From Brevibacterium sp. UMB1308A (GTDB lineage: Bacteria; Actinomycetota; Actinomycetes; Actinomycetales; Brevibacteriaceae): a DNA stretch of 51,735 bases. The position numbers and the translations under genes are program-made. Shown here in pieces: positions 22,994 through 32,544 of the stretch. Where the stretch lies: positions 1 through 51,735 of the forward strand of contig NZ_JASPDO010000020.1 of the NCBI RefSeq assembly GCF_030230605.1. Direction: 5' to 3'. Position 1 is the stretch's first letter. Every line of letters begins with the position of its first letter. The notes under the pieces are model-generated. The model was not told the DNA's origin, ran no database searches, and was given only the letters and a program-made list of their open reading frames with translations.

Positions 22994-25900
22994 TGTACGC
23001 CGAACTTCACGCACATTCGAACTTTTCTTTCCTCGACGGGGCTTCCGACCCGGAAGAACTCGTCCACGCGGCACATGCAGCGGGGCTGTCAGCCCTAGCT
23101 CTGACCGACCACAACGGCCTGTACGGTGCCGTGCGTTTTGCCCAAGAAGCCCAGCGCGTGGGAATGCCCACTGTTTTTGGGGCAGAACTGTCCCTGGGGC
23201 TGGCCCACAAAATCCCGGGGCAAAAAGACCCGCAAGCCACCCACCTTCTGGTGCTTGCCCGTAGCGTTGACGGCTACCGGCAGCTGTCACGGGCAATCTC
23301 ACAGGGGTATGAGCGAGGCGAGAAAAATCGGCCGGTTCTCCACCTCGAAGAACTCGCCGCCATCGACCCCGACTGGTACATCCTCACAGGGTGCCGCAAA
23401 GGGCCACTCATTCCCCACCTCGGCGACCCAGACGGAGGCGTGAACGCACTCCGTGGCCTCACCGAACTGTTCCCAGACCGGGTTGTCGTTGAACTGACCC
23501 GTTTTGGCCACCCCACTGACGATGCGCGGATTGAGCACCTCACCCACCTAGCCGGGCGTGCGAGCCTTCCCACCGTGGCCACGAACGCGGTTCATTATGC
23601 GTACAGATCGGGACACCGTGGGGCGCACGTGCGCGCTGCCATCAGGTCACACGCCTCCCTAGACGAACTGGCCGGCTGGTTACCAGCAGATGCCACCGCG
23701 TATGTTCGTACGCCTCATGACATGCGGGAGCGTTTTGGGGCCGGTCCGGTGGAAACGGCCCACCGGATTGGGCAAGAGTGCGCATTTGAGCTGTCGGCTG
23801 CCCAAGTGGGGCTCCCACAAGCGCCGGTTCCGCCGGGGCGGGACGCGGATGAACACCTACGTGAGCTCGTATACGCGGGGGCTCGGCGCCGGTACGGTGA
23901 GCGTTCGGAACACCCGCGCGCATGGGAACAAATCGACAGCGAACTGGCCACGATTACTTCGATGGGATTCGCCGGGTATTTCCTCATCGTGGAAGACATT
24001 GCCCGGTTTTGCCACACCAACGGCATCTATTGCCAAGGGCGCGGGTCGGCTGCGAACTCAGCAGTGTGTTTTGTTCTGGGTATCACCGCAGTCGACGCGG
24101 TGAAGTTCCAACTTCTCTTCGACCGGTTTTTAAGCCCGCAAAGGGCTGGTTATCCGGATATCGACATCGACATCGAATCGGGCAGGCGCGAAGAAGTGAT
24201 CCAATACGTGTACCGCACATATGGGCGGACGCGGGCAGCGCAAGTCGCCAATGTCATCACATACCGCTCAAAATCTGCGGTCCGGGACGCCGCCTCGGCT
24301 TTTGGGTACAGTCCCGGCCAGCAGGACGCATTCGCAAAAACTACCCACCGCGGAGCTCTGTCCCCAGACACTGACGAACCGCCTGACGTACCCGCCCCCG
24401 TTCTGGAGGCGGCAAGGGACTTGCACGATTCGCCGCGCCACCTCGGGATCCACTCCGGGGGCATGATTCTTGCCGACCGCCCCATTTACGACCTTGTCCC
24501 CATTGAGCCTGCCGCCATGGAAGGCCGCACCGTCATCCAGTGGGACAAAGACGACTCCGCTGCCATGAACCTCGTAAAGTTCGACCTTCTGGGGCTGGGC
24601 ATGCTGGAAGCGCTTCGCCACATGAACGAACTGGTCAAAAAACACACGGGGCACGCGGTTGACCGCGGGAACATCCCGCAAGAAGACGGCGTGTACGACA
24701 TGTTGTGCCGAGCCGACGCAGTAGGTGTGTTCCAAGTCGAATCGCGTGCCCAGCTGTCGACCCTGCCACGCATGCGACCCCGCAACTTCTACGATCTGGT
24801 CGTCGAAATTGCCCTGATTAGGCCCGGACCCATTCAAGGAGAATCCGTCCACCCGTACCTGCGACGCAGGCAAGGCGTTGAACCCGTCACCTACGCTCAC
24901 CCGGCGCTGAAGAACTCCCTGGGTAAAACCCTGGGCGTGCCCCTGTTTCAAGAACAGCTCATGCAGATCGCGATCGACGTCGCTGGGTTTTCTGGCGCCG
25001 ACGCTGATGAACTCAGACGCGCTATGGGTGCACGCCGTTCTGCCCGCACCATGGCGGCGCTTGAAGAACGGTTCTACCAAGGGTGCTCAGCCCGCGGAGT
25101 TGAGCCCACTGTGGCGCGTGAAATCTTTGGCAAGATTGCCGCCTTCGCCGACTACGGGTTCCCCGAATCCCACGCCCTGAGCTTTGCGAACCTGGTGTAC
25201 GAATCTGCCTGGTTTAAATACCGACACCACGCGGCGTTCACCGCGGCTCTTCTGCGTAGCCAACCCATGGGGTTCTACTCACCCCAGTCGCTCATCACCG
25301 ATGCGCGGCGGCACGGCGTGAACATCCGCGCAGTCGACATTAACCTCTCCCACGAACACTCAGACCTCGAACCCGACCCCCAGTCCGTAGGCGGGTTCGC
25401 CATCCGGCTGGGGCTCACCTCGGTCAAGGGGATCAGCGCCGAGGTGGCAACCCAGGTGGTTGCGCACCGCACCCGGCCGTACACCTCGATCGAAGACCTC
25501 GCGTGTAAGACGGGGATTCCCTCCGACGCGTTGGAAGCCCTCGCCACGGCAGGCGCATATGAAAGTTTCGGTGTTGACCGCAGGCAAGCGCTGTGGATCG
25601 CCGGTTCGCTTGCAGGTGCAGGGCCAGACACACTGCCGGGCACCTCGGCGGTCATGGAAGCTCCCGCGCTTCCCCTCATGACCGAATTCGACACCACACT
25701 TGCCGAACTGTTTTCCACCGGGATGACCGTGAACGGGTACCCAACCGAACACTTGCGCGCGGCGCTTAACGCGCGTGGCCTGGCCTCGACACGAGACGCC
25801 ATGAACGCGCAGGCCGGAGCCCGGATCACGGTCGCCGGAATTGTGACGCACCGGCAACGCCCCAAAACCACAACCGGCGTGACGTTTTTTAACATCGAAG

Positions 25901-26091
25901 ACGAATTCGGAATGCTCAACGTCGTGTGCTCACCGGGACTCATGAAACGTTTCGCACCGGTGTCCTACACCCGCTCCACCGTCACCGTGACAGGAACCGT
26001 GCAACGGGCAGGTGAAGTGGTGAGCCTCTACGCCCAAAAAATCACCGCACTCGACGTGCAAATCCCAACGTCAGCGCGCAATTTCCGGTGA
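22993..26091 (+). CDS. dnaE2: Error-prone DNA polymerase DnaE2
   Basis: C-family polymerase of 1032 residues for translesion synthesis. It opens with the PHP domain (YAELHAHSNFSFLDGASDP), has the fingers/palm motif RGSAANSAVCFVLGIT, the catalytic YPDIDIDIESGRREEV, GIHSGGM, RPGPIQG and GFPESHALSFA, and an OB-fold near the end (RITVAGIVTHRQRP). The length is typical of DnaE2 and below that of the replicative DnaE1. The start is the ATG overlapping the imuB stop; an earlier in-frame start at 22948 would overlap imuB and is not in the family pattern. Under LexA control through the box at 20764. Confidence 0.95.
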   Translation: MYAELHAHSNFSFLDGASDPEELVHAAHAAGLSALALTDHNGLYGAVRFAQEAQRVGMPTVFGAELSLGLAHKIPGQKDPQATHLLVLARSVDGYRQLSRAISQGYERGEKNRPVLHLEELAAIDPDWYILTGCRKGPLIPHLGDPDGGVNALRGLTELFPDRVVVELTRFGHPTDDARIEHLTHLAGRASLPTVATNAVHYAYRSGHRGAHVRAAIRSHASLDELAGWLPADATAYVRTPHDMRERFGAGPVETAHRIGQECAFELSAAQVGLPQAPVPPGRDADEHLRELVYAGARRRYGERSEHPRAWEQIDSELATITSMGFAGYFLIVEDIARFCHTNGIYCQGRGSAANSAVCFVLGITAVDAVKFQLLFDRFLSPQRAGYPDIDIDIESGRREEVIQYVYRTYGRTRAAQVANVITYRSKSAVRDAASAFGYSPGQQDAFAKTTHRGALSPDTDEPPDVPAPVLEAARDLHDSPRHLGIHSGGMILADRPIYDLVPIEPAAMEGRTVIQWDKDDSAAMNLVKFDLLGLGMLEALRHMNELVKKHTGHAVDRGNIPQEDGVYDMLCRADAVGVFQVESRAQLSTLPRMRPRNFYDLVVEIALIRPGPIQGESVHPYLRRRQGVEPVTYAHPALKNSLGKTLGVPLFQEQLMQIAIDVAGFSGADADELRRAMGARRSARTMAALEERFYQGCSARGVEPTVAREIFGKIAAFADYGFPESHALSFANLVYESAWFKYRHHAAFTAALLRSQPMGFYSPQSLITDARRHGVNIRAVDINLSHEHSDLEPDPQSVGGFAIRLGLTSVKGISAEVATQVVAHRTRPYTSIEDLACKTGIPSDALEALATAGAYESFGVDRRQALWIAGSLAGAGPDTLPGTSAVMEAPALPLMTEFDTTLAELFSTGMTVNGYPTEHLRAALNARGLASTRDAMNAQAGARITVAGIVTHRQRPKTTTGVTFFNIEDEFGMLNVVCSPGLMKRFAPVSYTRSTVTVTGTVQRAGEVVSLYAQKITALDVQIPTSARNFR

Positions 26092-26163
26092 TATGACCAA
26101 ATAAGACGCCACGTGACACGTCTTTGACACGCACAGGCGGAACAACCTCGGCGCCCGTCTAGC

Positions 26164-26175
26164 GTTGCATGCAAC
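26164..26175. promoter_or_regulatory. 12-bp palindrome before metY
   Basis: GTTGCATGCAAC at 26164-26175 is a perfect palindrome 20 nt before the metY ATG, just behind a -10 like TAGCGT (26160-26165). It could be the operator of a methionine regulator; none is identified. Confidence 0.45.
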
Positions 26176-26195
26176 CAACAACGTTAGGAGTAACC

Positions 26196-27500
26196 ATGAC
26201 CGCCTTTGAAACCCTCCAGATCCACGAAGGACAGACCCCAGACAGCGACACCGGTGCACGCGCACTTCCCATCTACCAGACCACATCCTTCGTGTTCGAC
26301 GACGCGCAACTGGCAGCCGACCGTTTCGCGCTCAAAGATCTAGGGCCCGTCTACACGCGCCTCGCTAACCCAACAGTGCAAGCAGTTGAAGAACGCATTG
26401 CGGCCCTTGAAGGGGGAGTGGGCGCTGTCTTGACCTCTTCGGGGCAGGCAGCTGCATTCCTTGCAATCGTCAACATCGCAGGTGCTGGCGACCACATCGT
26501 CGCAAGCCCCTCACTGTACGGAGGAACCTACAACCTCCTCGACATCACCCTGCGCAAGCTGGGAATCGATACCACCTTTGTGGAAAACCCAGACAACATC
26601 GACGAGTGGAAAGAAGCTGTCCGTCCCAACACCAAAGCGTTCTTTGGTGAAACCCTGACCAACCCGCAGTCCGCAGTGCTCAACCTCCCTGAGCTCAGTA
26701 AAGCCGCCCACGATGCTGGTGTTCCACTGATCGTCGACAACACGCTGGCAACGCCTTACTTGCTGCGTCCTATTGAGCACGGCGCCGATGTTGTGCTGCA
26801 CTCAGCAACCAAGTTCCTGGGCGGACACGGCACCTCGATCGCAGGTGTCATCGTCGACTCTGGAAACTTTGACTACAGCGCAGACCCTGAGAAGTTCCCT
26901 GGCTTCAACGAACCGGATGCCTCCTATAACGGACTGGTCTACGCTCGAGACTTAGGACCAGACAGCGACTTCGGTGCCAACGTGTCCTACGGAATTAAGG
27001 TCCGCGTGCAGCTTCTTCGCGACCTGGGACCATCGGCGTCGCCGTTCAACGCGTTCCTGATCGCACAGGGACTCGAAACCTTGAGCCTTCGCATAGAACG
27101 CCACGTGGAAAACGCCCAGAAGATAGCAACGTTCCTGGAAAACCACGACCAGGTTACACGCGTCAACTACGCAGGACTGGAATCCAGCCCATACAACGCA
27201 CTGACCAAACAGCTTCTGCCCAAGGGAGCCGGAGCCGTGCTGTCCTTCGATATCGCCGGCGGATACGACGCTGCTGTGAAATTTGTCGATGCACTGGAAC
27301 TGCACTCGCACGTCGCAAACATCGGCGATGCTCGTTCCTTGGTCATCCACCCAGCATCCACCACACACTCTCAGCTGAGTGAAGAAGCACAAGCGAAGTC
27401 GGGTGTGAACCCAGCACTGGTCCGCTTGAGCGTAGGACTTGAAGGTGTGGACGACATTATCGCGGACTTGGAGAAGGGCTTTGCGGCCGCACGCGGTTAA
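26196..27500 (+). CDS. metY: O-acetylhomoserine sulfhydrylase MetY
   Basis: PLP enzyme of direct sulfhydrylation, making homocysteine from O-acetylhomoserine and sulfide. The 434-residue protein shows the Cys/Met-metabolism family: [41 protein letters not shown], and the PLP-lysine motif [14 protein letters not shown]. The ATG at 26196 follows TTAGGAG. It is followed by metX, which makes its substrate, with ends that touch or overlap. Confidence 0.94.
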   Translation: MTAFETLQIHEGQTPDSDTGARALPIYQTTSFVFDDAQLAADRFALKDLGPVYTRLANPTVQAVEERIAALEGGVGAVLTSSGQAAAFLAIVNIAGAGDHIVASPSLYGGTYNLLDITLRKLGIDTTFVENPDNIDEWKEAVRPNTKAFFGETLTNPQSAVLNLPELSKAAHDAGVPLIVDNTLATPYLLRPIEHGADVVLHSATKFLGGHGTSIAGVIVDSGNFDYSADPEKFPGFNEPDASYNGLVYARDLGPDSDFGANVSYGIKVRVQLLRDLGPSASPFNAFLIAQGLETLSLRIERHVENAQKIATFLENHDQVTRVNYAGLESSPYNALTKQLLPKGAGAVLSFDIAGGYDAAVKFVDALELHSHVANIGDARSLVIHPASTTHSQLSEEAQAKSGVNPALVRLSVGLEGVDDIIADLEKGFAAARG

Positions 27501-27531
27501 GAGCCCGCTCACACACGGGGCCGACGGAACC

Positions 27532-28548
27532 GTGCGCACATGTTGCATTGGGGATTTCATCACAGAAAACGGTGACGTGATCCCCGATGCCCACATCGCG
27601 TTTGAAACGTTCGGGACGCTCAACGCTGAAGCCACCAACGCGATTCTCATTGAGCACGCGCTCACGGGTGACTCGCACGTCACAGCAGGTGCTTCTGACA
27701 CGCCTGGCTGGTGGGAAGACGTGGTTGGGCCTGGCAAAGCGATCGACACCCGCGAGTTCTTTGTCGTGTGCACCAACGTGCTCGGTGGATGCAACGGCTC
27801 CACCGGGCCCAGCACATCTGTCGACGACATTGAACTGGGTGCGGCGTTTCCACAGGTCAGCATCCGCGACATGGTGCGAGCAGAAGCGCTGGTTGCTGAT
27901 GCGTTGGGAATTGAGCGGTTCTACGCGGTTGTAGGCGGGTCCCTGGGTGGGGCGAGGGCCACGGAGTTCGCAGCCACCCAACCCCACCGGGTTGAACGAA
28001 CCGTGGTGTTGGCCGCCCCGGCGTACTCATCGGCTGACAACATTGCGTGGGCACACACGCAGTTGCAGGCCATCCAGCTGGACCCCAACTACCACGGAGG
28101 CAACTACGCTCACCACAGCGTGAAACCTGTGTACGGTCTGGGACTCGCGCGCCAGATTGCCCACCTGACATACCGCAGCGGTGATGAACTCGACGGCAGG
28201 TTTGGGCGTGAACACCAACCGTCCGTGCCCGGCTACTACCAGGTGCAAAGCTACTTGGACTACCAGGCTGGAAAGCTCGTTGGCAGGTTTGATGCCCAGT
28301 CGTACTGCGTGCTCACCCGTGCGCTCAGGGACCATGATGTTCGCCGAGGTCGTTCCCAGCTGACCGTTCCCGGCCTCCATGTGGTGTCGCTGTCCTCTGA
28401 CCGGCTCTATCCGCCCAGCCAGGTCAAAGAGCTGGCTGGGCTCGCCGGGGCCCACTCGTACACGGAGGTCGAAACCGACGCAGGCCACGACGGGTTCCTT
28501 ACAGAATCCGCAGAAGTGAGTAAGATCCTGCGCTCAGTATTGGGCTAA
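27532..28548 (+). CDS. metX: Homoserine O-acetyltransferase MetX
   Basis: Alpha/beta hydrolase-fold enzyme that acetylates homoserine in methionine synthesis. Visible motifs are LIEHALTGDSHV, CTNVLGGCNGSTGPS, the nucleophile elbow GGSLGG, and DAGHDGF with the catalytic His. I place the start at GTG 27532, five residues before the conserved IGDF strand, which yields 338 residues. The frame also stays open into metY, with GTG at 27445 and TTG at 27439 giving about 369 residues; those overlap metY by about 60 nt and have little match to family N-termini, but they cannot be excluded. Confidence 0.9.
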   Translation: MRTCCIGDFITENGDVIPDAHIAFETFGTLNAEATNAILIEHALTGDSHVTAGASDTPGWWEDVVGPGKAIDTREFFVVCTNVLGGCNGSTGPSTSVDDIELGAAFPQVSIRDMVRAEALVADALGIERFYAVVGGSLGGARATEFAATQPHRVERTVVLAAPAYSSADNIAWAHTQLQAIQLDPNYHGGNYAHHSVKPVYGLGLARQIAHLTYRSGDELDGRFGREHQPSVPGYYQVQSYLDYQAGKLVGRFDAQSYCVLTRALRDHDVRRGRSQLTVPGLHVVSLSSDRLYPPSQVKELAGLAGAHSYTEVETDAGHDGFLTESAEVSKILRSVLG

Positions 28549-28555
28549 GCAGGTT

Positions 28556-30598
28556 CTAGGACTTCTTTTTCTTGGCCCGGATGATGCGCTCATCGATGGG
28601 GTAGTCGGTGCGTGAACGTGCTTGGCGTGCATGAGCCGTCGCTTCATTCTGACGCGCTGCCTCCTGGCCCTCAGAAATCTGGGTACGCCGGTGCTCACTG
28701 GTGAAACCGAACATGTCCGCAAGGTCCTGAGCGTTTTGTGCGAGCTTGCGGCACAGTCGGCCAATCGTGGGCTCGACCATGCGTGCCCGGGCCATGGACA
28801 AGCGACCGTACATCACGTGCCACCCAATGTGTTCGTGGATGAGGGTCAGGCCGTACAGGTCACGGATGCGTCGCAGCATCTTCGCTTCATCCGGGTGCTC
28901 CGTTGTGTCAATGGCACGTAGCCGCGCAGTGAGAGCCTTCCACTTCAGCAGGTGGATGTATGCTTCTGCGGTCTGGATGAGCTGATGCTGGTGGGTGTTA
29001 AAGAGATCCGCTGCAGCCTGGCGATCCATTTTGGCCGCTGGGCGCAGCTTCTGGGCGAGGTCGGAAAGCATCGAGTCGACCCTGCTGGAAAGAAGCGCTT
29101 CTTGTAGCTGTCCGGACCTGATGCGTTTAGAAGCAAGTGCGGGCGTGAACAGATCGCTGATGGTGCGACCCATGCTGGCAATACCCGAACGGTAGAGCGA
29201 GTGCTCAGCGGCTTGGTGGGAGAGATACCTGGCGGCACCACCGAAGTCGATGTCTTTGAGCTCGCGTGAGTAGTCTTGCAAAAGGCGCTTGCCAACAAGC
29301 TGGAGCAGAACTGTGTTGTCGCCTTCAAAGGTGACGTAGACGTCGAGGTCGTGGCGCAGTCCCACTAGGCGGTTGTCCCACATGAAACCGGCCCCACCGC
29401 AGGCTTCACGGCACTCCTGAATAGTGTCCAAGGCATCCCATGTGGATACTGCTTTGAACCCGGCGGCCTGACTCTCCAACAGCTGCCTGGTGGCTTCCGG
29501 TGGTGCTTCACTACTGAATACTTCGTCGAACGTGTCGAGAAGGTTTTCGTGCGCCACGGAGTTTGCCCACGCTTTTGCGACCAGTGGCATGAGTCTGCGC
29601 TGGTGCTCACCGTAGTCCATGAGGTGCACGCTTTCTCCAGGCACCCCGCCTTCGAACTGCTTGCGGTGCACGGCGTACCGCAGAGCAATATCGAGTGCCA
29701 GTTTGGACGCGACTGTCGAGGCCCCGTCAAGAGACACGCGACCCATCACTAGGGTTCCCAACATTGTGAAGAAACGTTTACCGGGGGAGTGAATCGGCGA
29801 AGAGTATTCGCCGTCTTCAGCCACGTGGCCGTAGCGGTCGAGGAGATTTTCGCGGGGTATCCGTACCTGGTCGAACCCAAAACGTCCGTTGTCGACGCCG
29901 GCCAAGCCTCCCTTGTAACCGTCGTCTTCGATCGTGACGCCCGGCAACGGCCGTCCTTCCTCAGAGCGCACGGGAACGAAGAAAGCGTGGACCCCGTAGT
30001 CGATGCCGGAGGTGATGAGGCGGGCGAACACAACGGCGGCCTGCGCGTGAGCTGCCGCGTTTCCGATGTACTCCTTGACCGCTTGCCGGTGTGGAGTGTG
30101 GATCACAAACTCTTGTTTCGCTGGGTCGTACGTGGCGGTCGTGTCCACGTTGGCAACGTCGGACCCGTGTCCAATTTCTGTCATTGCGAAGCTGCCCAAG
30201 AGTTTTCCTTCAAGGGCATCTTTGAGCCAGCGTTCGTGTTGTTCTTTGTTCCCGAGGTGGTGAATAGCCCCGCTGAAAAGCCCGTATTGCACGCCGGCCT
30301 TGATCTGAATGCTTGGTTCTGCCAAAACCAGTTCTTCAAATCCAGCTACATAAGAGGCGTAGTCTTCGGGGCCTCCCAAGTGCTTTGGCATCGAAAGTGT
30401 GGTGAATCCTGCGTTGGCAAGTGCGACCACGCCTTCAAGGGTTGCTTGGCGTTTACGTTCAAGGCTCCATTCGGGCTTGAGCCGAAGAGCTGAGTGACCG
30501 GCAAATTCGCGACCCTTTTCTCGTACTGACGCGCGATCGCCCTCAAGGAACCGGCGCAAGTAATCAACGTCGACAGACAGCGGAGCTTTAGCATTCAT
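28556..30598 (-). CDS. Acyl-CoA oxidase/dehydrogenase family enzyme
   Basis: A 680-residue flavoenzyme for the first oxidation of fatty acyl-CoA. Length and layout match acyl-CoA oxidases better than classical 380-residue dehydrogenases: FAMTEIGHGSDVANVDTTAT for FAD and substrate binding, GRVSLDGASTVASKLALDIA, RYAVHRKQF, YGEHQRRLMPL, and ECREACGGAGFMWDNR with the glycine-rich FAD loop, followed by FEGDNTVLLQLVGKRLL. A Lys-rich C-terminus ends the protein. Whether oxygen or an electron carrier is used cannot be told. The ATG overlaps the tetR stop (ATGA), so the two are co-translated. Confidence 0.88.
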   Translation of the reverse strand: MNAKAPLSVDVDYLRRFLEGDRASVREKGREFAGHSALRLKPEWSLERKRQATLEGVVALANAGFTTLSMPKHLGGPEDYASYVAGFEELVLAEPSIQIKAGVQYGLFSGAIHHLGNKEQHERWLKDALEGKLLGSFAMTEIGHGSDVANVDTTATYDPAKQEFVIHTPHRQAVKEYIGNAAAHAQAAVVFARLITSGIDYGVHAFFVPVRSEEGRPLPGVTIEDDGYKGGLAGVDNGRFGFDQVRIPRENLLDRYGHVAEDGEYSSPIHSPGKRFFTMLGTLVMGRVSLDGASTVASKLALDIALRYAVHRKQFEGGVPGESVHLMDYGEHQRRLMPLVAKAWANSVAHENLLDTFDEVFSSEAPPEATRQLLESQAAGFKAVSTWDALDTIQECREACGGAGFMWDNRLVGLRHDLDVYVTFEGDNTVLLQLVGKRLLQDYSRELKDIDFGGAARYLSHQAAEHSLYRSGIASMGRTISDLFTPALASKRIRSGQLQEALLSSRVDSMLSDLAQKLRPAAKMDRQAAADLFNTHQHQLIQTAEAYIHLLKWKALTARLRAIDTTEHPDEAKMLRRIRDLYGLTLIHEHIGWHVMYGRLSMARARMVEPTIGRLCRKLAQNAQDLADMFGFTSEHRRTQISEGQEAARQNEATAHARQARSRTDYPIDERIIRAKKKKS

Positions 30599-31194
30599 GA
30601 TTGTTTTCCTTCAACATCGTTGGTCGCAGGGGCGCTCTTCCAGAGCCACGTACTCAAATGAGCCGCAAAGGTGTGTGGGTCAGTAGGGTTGGTGAGCCAT
30701 TCGTCGGTACACGCGCGCACAAAGCCCAGCGCACCTCGGGCCCACATGTATTGCTCTGGCTGGGTAAAGTTCATCCGCGCGCAGAGCAACTGGGCGATTG
30801 AGTTAAAAAAGGTTTGCTGGCCCGTCTGATTGGTGACACCACGGTCACAAAAGCGGTAGACATGTGGCCTGCTTGATGCGAGGTCCACGAACGCAGTGAT
30901 CATGTGAGTGAGGGCTTCTCGCGGGCTCATGTCGGGTGTGGCGGCCCGATCGAGTTGCTGGGTAATGACCTTCATCGCCCATTTGCCCATGTCGTCAACG
31001 AGGCCGGCTCGGTCCCCAAAATATCTGTACAAAACAGTCTTTGACGTGCCCGTGGCCTCACAGATTTGGTCCATTGAAGCGTCCGGTCCCAAATCGGCAA
31101 CGGAGTGGCGCACCATTCGAAGCAGTTCACGGCGTCGTTCTCTTCGGTGTGCGTCCCACCGCAGAGCACGTCCGTCCTGTGTGACAGATTTCAT
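30595..31194 (-). CDS. TetR-family regulator of the beta-oxidation locus
   Basis: A 199-residue repressor: HTH near residues 25-67 with ASMDQICEATGTSKTVLYRYFGDRAGL and a C-terminal ligand domain. The ligand is probably a fatty acyl-CoA, inferred from its genes. The ATG at 31194 lies 7 nt behind TACTGT (31207-31202), a leaderless arrangement. The large operator at 31195-31225 covers its own -10 and lies before the divergent thiolase gene, so it should repress both directions. Confidence 0.88.
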   Translation of the reverse strand: MKSVTQDGRALRWDAHRRERRRELLRMVRHSVADLGPDASMDQICEATGTSKTVLYRYFGDRAGLVDDMGKWAMKVITQQLDRAATPDMSPREALTHMITAFVDLASSRPHVYRFCDRGVTNQTGQQTFFNSIAQLLCARMNFTQPEQYMWARGALGFVRACTDEWLTNPTDPHTFAAHLSTWLWKSAPATNDVEGKQS

Positions 31195-31225
31195 GTAACT
31201 GACAGTATCAGGTACTGTCAGTTAC
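31195..31225. promoter_or_regulatory. Perfect 13-bp-arm TetR operator with two promoters
   Basis: GTAACTGACAGTA (31195-31207) and TACTGTCAGTTAC (31213-31225) are exact inverted repeats with a TCAGG spacer. The left arm holds the -10 of the tetR transcript. A -10 like TAATTT (31229-31234) directly to the right serves the thiolase gene. Confidence 0.9.
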
Positions 31226-31254
31226 AGATAATTTTCGCGCTTCTAGGAGGTAAC

Positions 31255-32535
31255 GTGAACCGTCGCGCAGCAATTCTTGGTGGAAACCGCATCCCCTTTG
31301 CCCGCTCAAACAAGCAGTACGCTCACGCATCGAATCAAGACATGCTCACCAGTGCGCTCGACGGACTGGTCGCACGGTTCGGACTGGCCGGCAAACGCCT
31401 CGGAGAAGTAGCCGGTGGAGCCGTTCTCAAGCACTCAAAAGACATCAACCTCACACGCGAGTCCGTCCTGGGATCCGCACTGAGCCCTACGACCCCAGCG
31501 TTCGACCTGGGGCAGGCGTGCGCAACAGGTCTCGAAGCCTGCGTGAGCATTTCCCAGAAGATCCGCCTGGGACAGATCGAGTCGGGGATTGCAGGAGGAA
31601 CCGACACCACCTCGGACGCGCCCATTGTCGTCAGCGAAGGACTGCGCGAGAACCTCCTCGCGCTGTCCCGCGCCCGCACAATCCCACAGAAACTGCAGGC
31701 CATTGCACGGATTCGCCCGCAAGACCTCGCACCAGTGGCACCAAGCACGGCCGAGGCGCGCACCGGCCTGAGCATGGGTGAACACCAAGCGCGCACGACC
31801 GCGCACTGGGGTATTACGCGAGAAGCTCAGGACGAGCTGGCTCTGGCGTCACACACCAACATGGCTGCGGCGTGGGACCGCGGATTCTTCGACGACCTCG
31901 TAACCCCATACTTGGGTGTCACCCGCGACACCAACCTGCGCGCCGACTCCACCATGGAAAGCCTGGCAAAACTCAACCCCGTTTTCGGGCGCAACCTGGA
32001 AACAGAAGCCACGATGACCGCAGGAAACTCCACACCTCTCACCGACGGGGCATCCACCGTACTTTTGGGAAGCGAAGAGTTCGCGTCTGAACTAGGTATC
32101 GAACCGCTGGCATACCTGGTTGACGCCGAGGCTGCCGCAGTTGACTTCGTTGAAGGTGAAGAGGGACTTCTGATGGCTCCTGCATACGCAGTGCCACGCC
32201 TACTTGCTCGCAACGGGCTGACCTTTGAAGACATCGACGTATTTGAGATTCACGAAGCGTTCGCATCCACCGTCCTGTGCCACCTCGCGGCATGGGAAAG
32301 CGAAGAGTTCTGCACGCAGAAGCTGGGACTTGACGCGCCTCTTGGAACCGTTGACCGCGCGAAACTCAACCCCAACGGATCGTCCTTGGCAGCCGGCCAC
32401 CCATTCGCCGCAACTGGTGGCCGAATCGTGGCACAAACCGCAAAGCACCTGAAAGAAACCGGACAGAAGCGCGCCCTCATCTCCATCTGTGCTGCAGGTG
32501 GACAGGGCGTTGCCGCAATCGTGGAAGCAGACTAG
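31255..32535 (+). CDS. Acetyl-CoA C-acyltransferase (FadA-type thiolase)
   Basis: Thiolase of 426 residues that cleaves 3-ketoacyl-CoA. The nucleophile is Cys89 in DLGQACATGLEA, TAGNSTPLTDGASTVLL precedes the C-terminal half, the His motif is FEIHEAFA, NPNGSSLAAGHPFAATGGR supplies the second His, and SICAAGGQG near the end carries the second Cys. The GTG at 31255 has AGGAGG 7 nt upstream; the open frame to 31105 would pass through the operator and tetR and is rejected. Synteny resembles mycobacterial fadA2-fabG4-htdX. Confidence 0.92.
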   Translation: MNRRAAILGGNRIPFARSNKQYAHASNQDMLTSALDGLVARFGLAGKRLGEVAGGAVLKHSKDINLTRESVLGSALSPTTPAFDLGQACATGLEACVSISQKIRLGQIESGIAGGTDTTSDAPIVVSEGLRENLLALSRARTIPQKLQAIARIRPQDLAPVAPSTAEARTGLSMGEHQARTTAHWGITREAQDELALASHTNMAAAWDRGFFDDLVTPYLGVTRDTNLRADSTMESLAKLNPVFGRNLETEATMTAGNSTPLTDGASTVLLGSEEFASELGIEPLAYLVDAEAAAVDFVEGEEGLLMAPAYAVPRLLARNGLTFEDIDVFEIHEAFASTVLCHLAAWESEEFCTQKLGLDAPLGTVDRAKLNPNGSSLAAGHPFAATGGRIVAQTAKHLKETGQKRALISICAAGGQGVAAIVEAD

Positions 32536-32544
32536 GAGTTGCAC